Source: Dermatemys mawii
Lineage: Eukaryota; Chordata; Testudines; Dermatemydidae
Direction: 5' to 3'
Assembly: GCA_007922305.1 (NCBI GenBank)
Contig: ML677351.1
Coordinates: 16,583,119 to 16,647,118, forward strand
Length of the DNA stretch: 64,000 nucleotides
The notes beneath the pieces were generated by a model. That model made no database searches. It was not told the DNA's origin and saw only the letters and a list, made by a program, of their open reading frames with translations. The position numbers and the translations under genes are program-made. Below, piece after piece: positions 34,885 to 47,430 of this stretch (position 1 is its first letter; each line of letters starts with the position of its first letter).

Positions 34885-37505
34885 CCTCTTCCAGTAATGC
34901 AGTGAGAAACATGACAGCATTTCTCTCTTTCTCTCTGTTTATCTGTAAGAAAATAAGTATTTTTCAAATTATGGGTAAACTTTATATATTGGTTACCTGC
35001 TTTTCTGAGGCCCCCCAGAAGGAAACACAGAAAAAACACAACATTTTGGCACAGTTGCTCTTAAAGATATTTCTGATTCAAAAATGACCTGTGTGTGTGA
35101 CCCAGAAATCAGTAACAGTTTGGTGCATGTCTTGTATCCACGGCCATCTCTTGTAGAAAGTGCAGAGCTGCACCCCGCAACGTGGGAGCACAACGATGAA
35201 TTATTTGTCCCTGAGCCCTTGAGTGTATAGAACAGATCCACTTTCTACCATGCCCTTTGTGTAGCGGGGGACACAGGTTATTACTCCCCTTGTATAGCTG
35301 GCCAAGTTTACAGGCTAGTTTGCTGAAAGAGCAGAGTCATGGCACTGCCTCCACATTGCCCTTAGAGGAGTAGAGTCTGAGGGACTGTAGTGGGGCAGCC
35401 GCCCCACTCCTGCAAAAAAGGGCTCAAAATTCTATAAAAGTATATTCTAGGTTAAAAAGCTCTTTATTAAACTCTTTCCCCTGGTCAGTGCAGATCAAAA
35501 TTGGAGTTAATGAGCATTTGTCTGCATATGAACTGCAACACTGGACTCTAAATGTGTAAATTAAAGTTGTCCGAGCTGGATAGAGCTGTTAAGTGTTTTA
35601 ACACCTCTATGAAAGGGATTAAAAACTTGATGAGTGAATAGGAAACATATGGTTACGATATCTATAAGTAGTACTGGAAAAAGGAAATGTTAACTACAGT
35701 GTTTGAAAGTGTTACAATTGTCTTTCATAGAGAAACAAAACATATATTCTAATTTTATTTATGAAATCCTAACCATTTTAAAAATAAACACCAATGTACT
35801 GATACGCTCACATATCTTATCCAATGGAAGTGAGCCATCTATAAGAGATTTAATCTGTTTTTTCTTAATTTTACAGACTTTTCTTGTTCAGGGCAAAAAA
35901 CCAGAGAATCGACATTTGCTTTCCATATATAACCCTTCTACAACCCACACAGCCTGTGACATCTCCCTTTTATAAAGCCAAGTTATACTTAGCGCCAAAA
36001 TTGACATTAGAATATTATAAAGTAGTTTGGCGCGGGGGGCGGGGGGAGGGATGGAAGGATCAAAGTCTCAATAAGAGTCTACTAGTAAAGCAGGTGGTGA
36101 TTGGTTAGAAAAGCATGATCTGGGACAAAGGCCGCTCTATTTCAATTAATCCCACTAGGATCCTAGCCATGCAGGATGGGCAGCTTTTTAAAATTAATTG
36201 TGTAGAGGGAAAGGAGAGGATGACAGACTCTAGCAGGGGAGGATGGAAGTTACTCAGGATCTGTTCCTCTTTCTCTAGAACCAGTATCTTTTTAGTGTTC
36301 AGATTATCATTCCAAATGAAAACATTCTTAGATAAAAAGTGTGGAAGTGAGCCCCCAGTCTAACACTGAAGCTAAAATTTCATCAGAAGAATTGATCTGA
36401 ATGGGTAAGGATTTGCATCAGTCATTCTAGAGATTATATTTTGTACAGTACTGCCCCTCGTTCTAATAGGGCCATCTTTTGTTTGTGGGTTTTTTTGTTT
36501 TTGAGGGAACATGGAAGAGAGACATTGAAGCGCATCCCTAATTGTGTGTTTGTTTCCTTCTCAAGTGTGTTAAAATTGTGAATAAAAGAAGCTGTAACAC
36601 TCCTGTTCCAGACAGTCACAAATGATACTTCAATGCTATTATATTTTAATGGGTAGACTAAAAAAGGGAGGGAAGGACCCATTTACACGAAATCTCTAAA
36701 GTCACTTGTAAAATAGACCACTTGTGCTCTACCATGTTTACTATCCCCAAGAGACTCTGTGAAAGGTCCCATATCTGTGAAGGTAACTCATTCTCTGCAT
36801 CCATTCAGTCTTTTGCCTTCTTGAATGAAACTTCTATCTAGAGTGTGAGTTCCAAGATGGTGTTTGTCATGTGGATATTCATCTACAAGGTGAGAGGCTG
36901 AGATTCCATTTCATTTCAGCCACTGAGTAGCAGTCAGAGGGTAAAACATTTTGGTCACTTCTGTCTATTCAGATAGTGATGTGGGATATGAGCAGTTCAC
37001 CTGTACGCTTCTTAGTCTCCTCACCCATCTCCTTCCCACCAACGTTTCAAAACTGTCTCCCATTAGAACTGCATGCTCATAAATCTTGAATGCTTTCAGT
37101 TTTCATTGAACTTGGATGTTAATACCCTCCAAAATATATCAGTTATAGGTGTATGATTGAATGGATGTTACCAGAAGAAAAATAACTAAGGTGTTACATA
37201 CTATAATTTTTGTGTTTATACATGATTTCCCACTGGTAATTGGGGACAATGAATGTTTTTGGTAAACTTATATTTATATGACAGATATTCATCAGCACAT
37301 AATAATTTTAAATAAATATCCTAGCACACCTGTCACAACTTAAATGAGCTTCTGTCATCTTGCATTTTGTCGAAATGGTTCTACTCAAATAAAAGCTGTT
37401 TGCTACATTTATTGTTTGCTTCAGTCTTGGCCACACTGGATCCTTAAATGGAGTGTACTGATTTTAATATCTTTGCAATAAAGAAGCATAATTTAAATAC
37501 AAATT
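34885..37505. other. Unannotated stretch
   Basis: No gene supported. A G-run patch occurs at 36030-36050. A 48-bp exon-like segment at 36842-36889 (acceptor-like ctatctag before, gtgaga after) is too short and weak to call. Confidence 0.4.
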
Positions 37506-37509
37506 AGTA

Positions 37510-37622
37510 GATAACTAAGTGCCTGATCCTGCAAATGCTCAATTATATGATTAGTTTGGTTTAATTAACAGAGGCTTCTCACATCAATAAAATCTACTCA
37601 AGTGAGTAAGAATATTCAAAAA
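37510..37622. repeat. Ancient palindromic repeat relic
   Basis: The phrases gtgcctgatcctgcaaatgc and tctactcaagtgagtaagaa are the outer and inner parts of an old palindromic repeat whose members read as 'gatcctgcaaa...acttaagcacatg'. Related relics lie at 54680-56775, 56910-57006 and 59688-59825. Confidence 0.4.
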
Positions 37623-38184
37623 GGAGTCTAAACTTTCCTCAAGTGTCTTTTAAACTCATTGATTACACTGCTGAATCATTTTCTAATTATGCATGCATGC
37701 TTCAAATGCCCAAACATCCTACTTTACTAGGATTCCAATGATGATAAAGTATAGATATGGCCACAATCTTCTGAGACAGAATCATGTACAAGGATAGCAG
37801 AAGAGTAGAAATTCTGCTGAAGCAGCAAGGGGGCTCTTTAGGGAAATGATAGGACATTTTGCTTAAACCAGTGGAATAACGTGTTTTCTCTTGAGGAGGA
37901 ATTGCTTCACCTCACAAAGTTCCTTTTCATTTCAATTTCATTAATTGGAAATACAGTAGTTTTAATTTCCTTCGAAAAATGTATGTCTTCAGCTCATTTA
38001 AAGCTTATATATGTTGTATCTAATAGTAGTTTAGATTCATGAAAGATGGAAATTTCAGTTGATAAGTGTGAGAAATTGATTACTTTCTGTTTTAACATGT
38101 CAGCTTCATAAATATGCCTAATGCTCTGTTTGAAAATAGTACTTCAAAATACCCATATTGTGTTGTAATCTGGTATGGTGTTTA

Positions 38185-38315
38185 TGCTTATTTATGTTGT
38201 ATTGAGTAGTGCCCAGAGGCCCCAGTGAGGGAGCAGTAATCCATTGTGCTAGGAATTGTGAACGCACAATGAAAAGATGTTCCCTGCCCCAGGGCATAAC
38301 ATCTAAGTGTTAACT
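38185..38315 (-). repeat. SINE-like relic (CORE/MIR group)
   Basis: Phrases gtagtgcccagaggcccc, attgtgctaggaattgtg and gatgttccctgccccaggg belong to a widespread sauropsid SINE tail whose fuller copy is at 41995-42240. Diverged and partial. Confidence 0.5.
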
Positions 38316-38499
38316 CCTATAAAACATGAACTTTCAGCATGTAAAATTGAATATTCCTAGCTTATCTTTAAAGCTATAAGTTATAGTTTTATTTCCTGAA
38401 TGTTCTGCAGGAGACATATTCTGTGTGTCATCTTCAATGAATAAGTGCCACTCACTCACATCAATGGGTGGGGGAGCTTGATGTGGCCAGTGGTGAAAG

Positions 38500-39070
38500 G
38501 TGGACCGTTCTAGTAGCAAGGGGAGGAGGGAGACACTCACCAAGGTACAGTAGGTAGCCTCTCCCCATGAGAATCTCTGGCACCCACTGGCCAGCTTAGG
38601 GAAAGGATTTAACTTTGTGCAAGGGTCATTTGGAGCCTCTCTTGGCTTTGTTCCAGCAGCTCCCCTGAACTTGGAATGGAAACCTGACCTGATGATGCTG
38701 TGAGTTTAACTGAGTGCCTGTCTAGGGGGTTAGGAAGGAATTATTTTTTCTGTGTGCCAATTGGTAGTAGACTAAGGAGGTTTTTTCCCTCCTCACAGCA
38801 CCTCAGTGAATTGAGTAGGAACACACTTAGTACCTAACTGAGGTATTCGAGTGGAGTTGTTTCCTGCAACTTGCAGCTGGATTGCAGTGCAGTTAAGAGA
38901 ATCAAATGATTGCTTCTTGGAGGTAAAAGAGCTGGGAATTTGGTGTTGGGCCTTGACTCATGTGCCAGGGAGGGTTCGACCTTATGGCTTTCTAATGCCT
39001 TGTGGCTTTCTGACTCTGCTGCACCTTATTGTGGAGGAGAGTGCTAGGACTCAGAAAGAGCTGAGTCCTA
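38500..39070. other. Repeat-like stretch, family not recognised
   Basis: The pattern ttaggaaggaattatttttt ... ttttttccctcctcacagc resembles a turtle interspersed repeat, but no ends or target duplications were found. The 75-codon frame at 38851-39078 lies in it and is not a known protein. Confidence 0.3.
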
Positions 39071-39080
39071 GGGGTTAAGC

Positions 39081-39203
39081 TAGGCTGACTAGACAGCAAA
39101 TACGAAACATTGGAATGGGAGTGTGGGGTAATAGGAGGCTGTATAGGAAAAAGACCCCCAAATCAGGACTGTCCATATAAAATCGGGACATCTGGTTACC
39201 CTG
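39081..39203 (+). mobile_element. Short hAT MITE, second CCCTA-type copy
   Basis: Ends taggctgactaga and tctggttaccctg are inverted repeats and match the element at 8909-9043, as do the internal phrases ataggaggctgtatagga and ataaaatcgggacatctgg. The flanks ggttaagc and aggaggtc do not match, so the target duplication has decayed or one end is altered. Non-coding. Confidence 0.75.
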
Positions 39204-39464
39204 AGGAGGTCCTACCCTGTGTTATAGGTCACATAGCTCCTTTTCTGTATAACTCTGGTGCTAGTTATAGGTTGTATGATAAGGGGCTCTGTAACCCTCA
39301 CACTGGAACTAATTAAATGCCTTTTACAAGAGAGTATGGGTGATGAGCAGGAAGCATCTCTCCCCTGTGTTAGTTTCATAAAAGTTGTGGCTTGCCACTT
39401 AATTCCATGCATTTGTCTGTCATCATTTTGCAGCTTTGTCCATATCAAAATAGTTTGGATTTGT

Positions 39465-39550
39465 GATTAAAACTATGGAATGGGACTTAGGAAATCTGGG
39501 TTCAATTCACAGCTCTGATCCAGAATTCAGTATTATCTTGGACAAATCAT
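39465..39550 (+). repeat. MIR-type SINE head fragment
   Basis: The phrase aaatctgggttcaattcac is a tRNA B-box-like sequence followed by agctctgatcc and cttggacaaatcatttatt, the order seen in the head and core of MIR/CORE SINEs. The tail is missing. Confidence 0.5.
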
Positions 39551-39554
39551 TTAT

Positions 39555-41990
39555 TGTCACAGCCAGAACATTGGCAGCCAGGCCTAGTGGGTTGAGTTGG
39601 AGTCAGAAACCAGAAAACAAGAGCTGACGGTCAGAGTCAGATGCCACGAAAGGGAGCAGGCAGTGGTCGGGGAGGGGGACCTTTTTAATAAGGCCCACAA
39701 CAACTTTAGGTGACTGTTAAAATCTGTATCTAATCTAAACACAGCAATTAATAAGCCATATCCATTCACATTTGTAACCACTTCAATGAAATATTGTTTC
39801 AGCACTTTTCCTACTTTTTTGTAAGTTTTCAATTTTGGTTTAGGCACTAATTTTTTTTATTATTATTATTTTTGGTTTTGTTGCATAAACTCTTTCAACA
39901 AACAAATTCATGAGCAAATTTTGTACTAAAGTTTCCATCCTGACAAATAAGGGTGCACCACTAGCTCTGTACTAGATAAATGCATATAATTTCCATAGAG
40001 CTATAATCTAGTTGAGCGTATGTGCATGTGATGTTTTAGTAGAAGCATGCTGTCTCAATGCAAACCTTAGACTTCTGCCTGGTGATGGGACATTAGATAG
40101 GGAGGGCTCAGAGTTGCTGCAAAGCATTCCGTTGTATCGAATTGTGCTCAGAGCAGATAGAGAAGACATTGGGGGTTAAACTTTGGCAGGTGGCAGCATC
40201 TTGTCTACATCACAGCTTCCACCATTGAAGCTGCAAGGCTGATAGCAATGGTGGGAATTTTTTGGCAGAAAATACATTGGCTTGCGAGTAAGCTCTAGGG
40301 AAATAAGTCCCTGTCCTTGAGACAGTCTAAGTAGACAAACACAAAAGTTGTGGTAAAAAGAATACAATATGTAAGCACACCCAGGGTGCCTTGATTCTGG
40401 GATTGTAGCTTTATGTACATTACATAAATCTGCCCCTCTTCTCTTTTTCCATCTCCTCTGGAGAGCTGAATTTCTCACACTCCTTTGCCATCTATCATGA
40501 AGTAGACAGAGGTAAATGGATAAAGTTGCCTTAGTATTTGAAAAATTACCTGTACTTGCAATTGGGATTATGCAAAATAGTGCAAGAACTAAAACAAGGT
40601 TATCGCAGTATGAAAGGCAAAGGGCAGATATAAAGATGATTACTATAATATTGCAAGACAAACTACAAAAAAAGGGGACAAGTTTTGTCCTGTAGAATTT
40701 CCACAGAGATCCTCCTGCTGAGCAGGCCCTGCTTGTTCCTGACTTATGGAAGTCAATGCCATTATTTGTGTGATTTTTTTTTGAGGCAAATAGGATTCAG
40801 CTCCATAAAGGAAATAACTGGCATATTCCAAGTTCAGAGAAATAAATGAGGGGCAACAGCCCCTTTATACTGCACAACTGTGACTATCTGCCACAGAACT
40901 CTCATTTTTGTGTTTCGTACAGCAGATAGCTATTACCAGCCAAATGTAGAGATCATTATAATTAGTTAGTGCTTTTAGTCTATCAAGCCGTTTATAAACA
41001 TTATGTGAATGATATAATGGGCTGTTATGACTGAGACTAATACTAATCATGTCTCAATCTTTCTTAGTGCTGTTTATAACCACTGCCACTTCCCTTACTT
41101 CTGAAGAAAGGGAGCTGTTATGCGTCAGTCATGTCCAGAGGCCACAGTCTGCTATAACTGTCAGATTATCTATCTGCCCTGCTTCATCACCAAGGAGAAG
41201 ATTTTAGTTAAATATGCAATGGACTGATACTGGTACCTACTTCTTTATTATAGCATTTAAGAATCTGCAATGCCATATGTTGGAATTCAGTTCTCATTGC
41301 CCTAGTAGAGGTTTTTTTAAAAAAATATCCAGTTGAGGAGGAAGAGGAAAAATATATGGCCCTTGGTGACATTAATATATCACTGCTCTTCTCAAATTCA
41401 CATGCTGTGCCTCTAGGAGGTGGTTTTTGGCTGGACACTTCCCTAGCAACACTATTCATAGCAACAGCAGTGACAGTAACAGTAATGTGACGGTTCTCTA
41501 ATAGACCATTGATATAGTGGTATCTGAGCTGTCTGTGGGAGTGAGACACACACACACCCCGCCCCCGATGCCTCTCAATGGTGGTTGTGACCTTTAACAT
41601 CATGTTCTATGACTGTTCCCACTTTTTTTCTTTATTGGTGATACTCCACTGAGCTTTTGTATAAGCTAGATGCTTTTGTCAGCTGCCTATACAGATGAGA
41701 CATCAGTAAAATGTACAACACAGAAAACAAATGTATGACAAATAGCAAAGGCAATGGTGTGCTGTTGCTTGGAAAATGAAATACCCACATAATATCAGGC
41801 ATTATATAAAGTGCAGGGCATATGCACATATATGGGTTATAACTAAACTCCAGCATTTACCAAGAACTCCCACACTCTGGGATCGGAGACACTGGGATAT
41901 TTTTTTCTATACACTGAATGAAAAAGAACTTCTTTCTCAGATGCCATAGTATGATGAATGTTGGATTATGTTGACTTGAACTGTGATAAC
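39555..41990. other. Unannotated stretch
   Basis: 39560-39690 has a run of cagagtcagatgcc and gagtcagaaacc phrases typical of turtle LTR-like repeats, but no edges were found. A (TTA)n run lies at 39858-39870 and a (CA)n run at 41545-41557. The 161-codon reverse frame at 40176-40661 is the longest frame here outside obvious GC-rich repeats. It has a hydrophobic N-terminus but no recognisable domain and no splice context, and a frame of this length is plausible by chance in 64 kb. Confidence 0.4.
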
Positions 41991-41994
41991 TAAC

Positions 41995-42240
41995 TAAATT
42001 CATGATTTGTATTAGTGCGTAGAGACCTCAGCTGAGATAGGACTCCCTTCTTACCAGGCACAGTACACTTACAGAAGAGGCAGTCCCTTCTGTGAAGAGC
42101 TTTCATGTTAAGCAGCAGCACAGAGAAGGGAAGTGACTTGTCCAAGAGTCCACAGCAATTCAGCTAATGAAAAACTGGGAATACCTCCCAGATACCTTGA
42201 GTCCAAATCTGTTCCTTCTGTCTCCCTAGATTGTACCTGT
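41995..42240 (-). repeat. Near full-length MIR/CORE-type SINE
   Basis: Reading left to right: tail phrases tgcgtagagacctcagctg and aggcagtcccttctgtgaag, then the core phrase gaagtgacttgtccaagag, then the head complement gataccttgagtccaaatc. This is the antisense order of a CORE-type SINE and is the most complete copy in the window. It is old and diverged. Confidence 0.6.
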
Positions 42241-42244
42241 TTAA

Positions 42245-43780
42245 GCTAAAAAAGAAATATAATTATGCACTCAACTGCACAGCTGATGTAAATCTAGGGT
42301 AAGATTATGATTTCTCCACCTCATTTGTGTATAGGAGTGATTTACAATTACCTAGAAAATTCCTGTCTAGAACAAATAATGCGGACAAAGCCAAGCAGCC
42401 ATATGATGTTAAACATCAGAAAAAACAAAGTTCAAGTATATGTGGGTGGGTGGAGGGGAACTAACAAGACACTTAAATATACCATTTCATTTTTGTTATA
42501 TTATGTGCTCAAAGTACTGGTCTTTCATTAGCATGTTTAAAGAGATGGCTTAAAAATAAAATCTAGAACAAAAGCTCACTTCTCCACTACCACAGAGACC
42601 TTAAGGAGTTTTCTCTTGATTTATTCATGCTCTTCTTCCTCTCACCATTACTTCATTTTTCCTATCAGCATCTCTTACATTTATTAAGATCTAAAATGTT
42701 TAACTATAAGTTCTGTATATCCTGAACATTATAGAATGTAACCTGATGGTTTCAGATAATGTCCTTCCAGTGTGGGAGGTTGTTAGAATTTGCTGTTGTC
42801 AGTGATGTGGCTTTGGGGGAAATTTGACAGTCCTAATCCATGTTGAGAATCTAGTGGATGAGCTGCAGTAAAACTCTGGAAAAGGGAACAATATACAATA
42901 CAGTGCTACAGGAAGTCAGTATGCAAAGAGGTGTCCACTATGGCCCAGGTCTTTTTCCCATTGATGTCGATGGCATATTGACTTTGGGGCAGTAGATTTA
43001 GGTTTATTGTGGGAACATGTGTACTTTGCACATAGGTGAGAGAAAATTCCCCATAACTCCACAGAAATGAGGTTTAGTGCTTAGTTAAGGTGAAGATAGT
43101 GTGAGCATGAGTAGGGAAGTAAATGTTCTAATTATCAAAGGTGCTGACCACACTGAGTTCCTCCTAACTTCCATGGGAGTTTTTAGTTCTTGGAACTTCT
43201 GAATATCAGGCCATAGGAGCCATTGTTGAAAATCTTGTTCAGAATACAGTCACTTGAATGTTTCAGATGTGCACAGGGTCCAGGGGTAGCAGCTGACCTG
43301 AGCAGCTTTCCAAATTGTGGTTGGAAGAAAGAGCAGGGTCTGACAAGATTGGTGACCTTTTTAGTAGAAATATGTTTAAAGGTTTTCAGACAATAGTATC
43401 ACTTTCAGCCAGCTGGAAATCTGGTGGGATCTACATCATGATTTCTCTGGCAGCCGTATAATTGCTCTGTGTTGCTACCATCTAGGACTCTATTCATGAT
43501 CAAGTACATCTTGTTTATGCTTGGCTTTCAGGTAAATTACACACTCTTATATTAGTCAAAAGTAGAATTGTCAGCTTGCATTATGAGATTTAGCTGGAAG
43601 GTGCCATGGTGAGCATAGAGGTGTAAGGCTAGGGTTTGAAGGAAGAGGAAGAATTTGGCCCAATTGACCAAAGTACAGCAGTTTAATGTAAACATCACTT
43701 GCACAAATGAAACTAGCTCCCAAATAATTCTGATTTGCTGAGCTCATACAGAACCAACAACTAGGAACATCCATTAATAA
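42245..43780. other. Unannotated stretch
   Basis: No gene is supported apart from the palindromic relic at 43132. A second short relic with cccattgatgtcgatggc lies near 42960. Confidence 0.4.
43132..43213. repeat. Ancient palindromic repeat relic (GGTGCTGA family)
   Basis: The arms tcaaaggtgctgaccacac and ttctgaatatcaggcc surround a tcctaacttccatgggag centre. The layout matches old sauropsid palindromic repeats of the form 'aaaggtgctgagcacc...cttcaatggga...tctgaaaatcaggcc'. Confidence 0.4.
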
Positions 43781-43784
43781 GACA

Positions 43785-44281
43785 AGGACATTTCAGCTTG
43801 GGAAAGAGATGATTAAGGGAGGATATGATTGAAGCTATAAAATCATGACTGATGCTGATAAAGTATATGAGGAAGTGTTATTTACTCCCTCTCATAACAC
43901 AATAATTAGGGAGTCACCAAATGAAATTAAGAAGCAGCGGGTTTAAAATGGGCAGAAGGAAGGATTTCTTCACACAACATGCAGTCAATCTGTGGAATTC
44001 TTTGCCAGAGGATGTTATAAAGGCCCAGACTGTAACAGGGTTCAAAAAAGAACTAGAAAAATTCATGAGGATAGGTCCATCAATGATTATTGGCCAGGAG
44101 GGGCAGAGATGGTGTCCCTAGCCTCCGTTTGCCAGCAGCTGGGAATGGGTGACAGGGAATGGATCGTTGGATAATGACCTGTTCTATTCATTCCCACTGG
44201 GGAACCTGCCACTGGCCACTGTTGTGAGATGGGCTATATAGACCTTTGGTCTGACCCAGTATGGCCTTTCTTATGTTCCTT
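43785..44281 (+). mobile_element. CR1 LINE 3' end, best preserved copy
   Basis: The copy includes the end of the ORF2 reading frame and the full 3' tail. The 66-codon frame at 43921-44121 reads through RKDFFTQHAVNLWNSLPEDV and FKKELEKFM. This is the familiar C-terminal segment of CR1 reverse-transcriptase proteins, with the residues around LWNSLP strongly conserved in the family. The element ends ctttggtctgacccagtatggcctttcttatgtt. It is 5'-truncated just upstream of ttgggaaagagatgattaag, so it cannot move by itself. Confidence 0.85.
43921..44121 (+). pseudogene. C-terminal remnant of CR1 ORF2
   Basis: This 66-codon frame is the carboxyl end of the CR1 reverse-transcriptase polyprotein (residues RRKDFFTQH, LWNSLPEDV, KRTRK/FKKELEKFM). 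The annotated Met is internal to the original protein. No catalytic domain is present; the endonuclease and polymerase parts are lost. The sequence lies inside the CR1 copy at 43785-44281. Confidence 0.75.
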
Positions 44282-44337
44282 GGGGGAGAGTTGGAAACTG
44301 CAGAACTATTTGAAAAATCACCAACCACTCTCCCCCT

Positions 44338-44360
44338 CCCCCCCCCCCAAAAAAAACCCC
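44338..44360. repeat. Adjacent poly-C and poly-A tracts
   Basis: Eleven C residues are followed directly by eight A residues and a further C run. Such a junction is prone to slippage and sequencing error. Confidence 0.8.
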
Positions 44361-44984
44361 CTGTTTCCTTTCAGTGACTGTAACATTTTGAGAATAAGTG
44401 TTTGCAAGCAATATGGCTCCCTTAAACATAATCCTTCTCTTGTCCAGCATAGGTCTCTTGACACAGGGAACATATTATAGCCGCTCACCCTTTGTCTGGC
44501 CAGATATTTTGAGAGGCGTTTTGTCTTGAGAGCTAAACAAACGCATGTGCTTAAGAGTGCTCCATGTCCACAGTGGATGGATAGATGAGGGTGGAGGACT
44601 AAGGGATATGCTTGGCTTCCATCACTCGTGTGGAGACTAGCAGCTCAAAACGGGTGCTCATGGACATGTGCTATGAACTTTCATAAAGCAGCTGTAAATA
44701 TTGGTGAGTGTACTGTCCCATCCCCTCCTCAAACCACATTCACCTGTGCAGATACAGTGACTTTGCAAACTTCTGCTTAGCTGCTACTGACACCAAAACT
44801 CTGAGAGCTAGCCAGAATTAAGCCAGCGCTTATGCAAGGGAATTTATTTTATGTTTGAGTTCCCATCTGTGTAATATCAAGGAGCATGGGACCTTGTACC
44901 AGACATGTCCTTCAGATACCAGGTGCAAACAAGCAGCTGCAAGAAATGAACATCTGCAAACACTTTCTCCTTCTGGCAGCTGAA

Positions 44985-45190
44985 TAGGATTAGAGTAGGA
45001 GACTATGTGCCAAGATTCTCAAGTTCCCAGGTTCTGCCATTGTTTGACTTCTTGTGTTACTTTGAGCAAACTGCTGAATCTTTGTGCCTCAGATTACAAG
45101 TCTGTAAGTAATGCTTACCCACAGTGGCATTCTGAGGCTTAATTAACATTTAAGAACTGCTTTGAAATCGCCTGAGTAAAGATGTTGTTG
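44985..45190 (+). repeat. MIR/CORE-type SINE
   Basis: Phrases ttactttgagcaaactgctg, aatctttgtgcctcag and attacaagtctgtaagtaatg follow the MIR core order, and aagaactgctttgaaatcg matches the tail. Sense orientation, strongly diverged. Confidence 0.55.
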
Positions 45191-45194
45191 TATT

Positions 45195-45975
45195 GGTGCA
45201 ACATTGTGCCTCACAAACTCTGCTGAGATGCTATGTGGGTGCGCAGCATTTCCTTTTTACTGGTTCATGAATACAATCATGACAGAATAGTTTGTCTTGA
45301 AGACAGCAAATCTTCATACAAGTGAAGGTGGTTGAGCATGTAAGGTATTGATAAACATTGCCCTTAGTTTATACTGCACTAATTTCAGCTGGTAGAATGT
45401 CTTCTGTCTATGTATATCATGGCATATGTTCTAATACTGGAGTAACTAGATTTTCAGTATGATTCTCATAAAGATGCATGAAAAGCAGAAGGAGCAAAAC
45501 TGAGCCCCAGCTTGAACAACCTTGGTTCTGTTAAATTTAAATAAATCATTAGAAACATTAGCCTGAGTTTAACCAACGGATCATTTTTCTTCCGCTCTTC
45601 AAGTTCCACTCCTAATATTTTTGTATTCAAACATCAATCCACTTTACAAACTAGAGGACTGAGTATGCATTTGGAATTTAGTAAGACACTTATCCTTAAT
45701 GTGAACTGTAAACTGCTATTTAAAAAGCGATAACATAATTTCCGACGCATTTTTTTGCTGACAGTCCTTGACCAGATGGCAGCATGTGTGGTTGTAATTG
45801 CTGTGGCACACCACTATTGCAAGGAAGCAAATAGTCAAAGCAGCCTTACACACACCAGCCATGTTTCACATGGAAAAGGTTGTATATAGCAGATGATAAC
45901 TCGAGAGAGCTATGAGCACCACCTGGTGCGAATGGACATTAGATGAAATACATATCTGAGTAGAAGATGCTGACA
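45195..45975. other. Unannotated stretch with possible CTCF-like motifs
   Basis: No gene or repeat is supported. Two short motifs, gaccagatggcagc at about 45770-45783 on the plus strand and the complement of gcaccacctggtgc at about 45916-45929 on the minus strand, each partly fit the CTCF core. This is weak evidence by itself. Confidence 0.3.
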
Positions 45976-45979
45976 ATTT

Positions 45980-46400
45980 GGAGAGAATTCAGAGACTGGA
46001 GCTAGAGGGATTGATTTATAAGAACAAATTTAAAGAACTAGATACCAGTATGTATACCTTGGCTAAATAATGACAGTGGGCCAGATTGAAGTCAGTGTGA
46101 CTAGTCATAGAAGTAAGTATTCATAAATGTGAGGAAGAGGTCAACAATCTGTCCATAAAGAAAGTGAGAAGTATAACTACCTAGAAATATTTGAATAGCA
46201 TAGCAGAGGGAGAGAAGAATTGTTTAGATTAGTCTATGACAATCTAACTAGAAGTAAGGGCAAAAAACTGAACAAAAAATGGCTGACGCATTTCCTAGAA
46301 ACATTCCTTATTTAGATCATGGAATAGTATTTCAAAAGTAGTAGTGCATTGCCCATCTTTTTCACTTATTTAAAATTAAAAACGTAATAGAGACTGTCAA
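45980..46400 (+). mobile_element. Very degenerate CR1 LINE fragment
   Basis: The order gagagaattcagagactgg, aagaactagatacc, gaagaattgtttagatt and tcatggaatagtatttc follows the CR1 ORF2 C-terminus (compare '...ggctgttctc...tggaatagattgcc'). Multiple gaps and stops mark it as old. Confidence 0.4.
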
Positions 46401-47317
46401 AGTAACAATCCTCCTTGGTGGCAGATAAGGGACAAGGACTTAGTCCAGAGATTGAGTGATTCTAAAGTTTGACTGAGGGGATATGGGCTGTGTATATAGA
46501 AATATGTTTATATGATTTTAGTACTATTCATATTAATGTGCATTATGCTAGTGTTTTAAATTTAAAATAATTGTCAGTCTGGCCAATCAATATCCCATCT
46601 CACTGCAGTTATCAATCAATATTAATTGGAAGCAGAGGGTTCTCTGTCCAGGAAGGTAGCTGCCTCCTCCAAAGCTATGGCTGAAAACAAACTTTAAGAA
46701 ATTGTCTGATCTGTCTTGTATGGTGTCCTGGATTATCAGGTCCCAATTGTGTTTGTACTCTTCAGATCCTTAAACAGTATAAATATTTGCTATAAATAAT
46801 AGTCCAAAAAACTGGAGACACCAAGACTGAGCTTTTTAGTCATACAACCACATTGAAAAGGACATAGGATACCAAAAAGTAAACTGAAGGAGACAAGACT
46901 TCCTCGTCTTGTCTCCCAGTCCATCTCTCCCCCACATCTCCATCCTCACACCAAGCAATTGTACCTAACTTGAGGGGAGGTAATACTGGAAGGTATTAAA
47001 GATTTGTAAGTAGGATTTTGCTCTCTGCCCAAAAAAGTGTGTGTAATTTGTTGTCTATCTTTGTTTGTTGCTAAAACTCAGATGCACCATTCGTGCAACC
47101 CTCTTCCTCTCCCCTCTCCCCCGAATGATATCATCAGCTTCTAGAATGGATGTTTGGCAAGCCCCGCTATGGCACTCCTGCAAGAAACACCTTAAGAGAA
47201 GGGATTAACAAAAAGCTTTTGGTCCTGATGTATTCAAAGGAGTGGAAAGGTAGTTCAGTGGAGGTCAGAAGGGTGTACTTATTATTTCAATAACTGCCCT
47301 ACTTAAAACAACAAACT

Positions 47318-47430
47318 CAAAGGGTGAGGTTTTCAAACCTTTCTAGGGGAACTGAATACCTAATTCCTGTTAATTTTATTGGGCACTGAGTATCCAAATT
47401 CCTTAGAGAGTTTTGAAAATCTCATCCTAA
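47318..47430. repeat. Ancient palindromic repeat relic
   Basis: The outer arms gtgaggttttcaaac and gttttgaaaatctcatcc are inverted copies, surrounding an interior with ctaattcctgttaattttat. The structure is that of an old palindromic MITE. Confidence 0.5.

Noticed and set aside
34566..35039. 157-codon minus-strand frame
   Set aside because: It lies across an LTR-like repeat and its flank, overlaps another frame, and shows no protein family signature.
36842..36889. Possible 48-bp exon (ctatctag before, gtgaga after)
   Set aside because: Too short to judge, weak acceptor tract and no recognisable peptide.
40176..40661. 161-codon minus-strand frame with a hydrophobic N-terminus
   Set aside because: No recognisable domain, no splice or promoter context, and a frame of this length is roughly expected once by chance in 64 kb of AT-rich DNA read in six frames.
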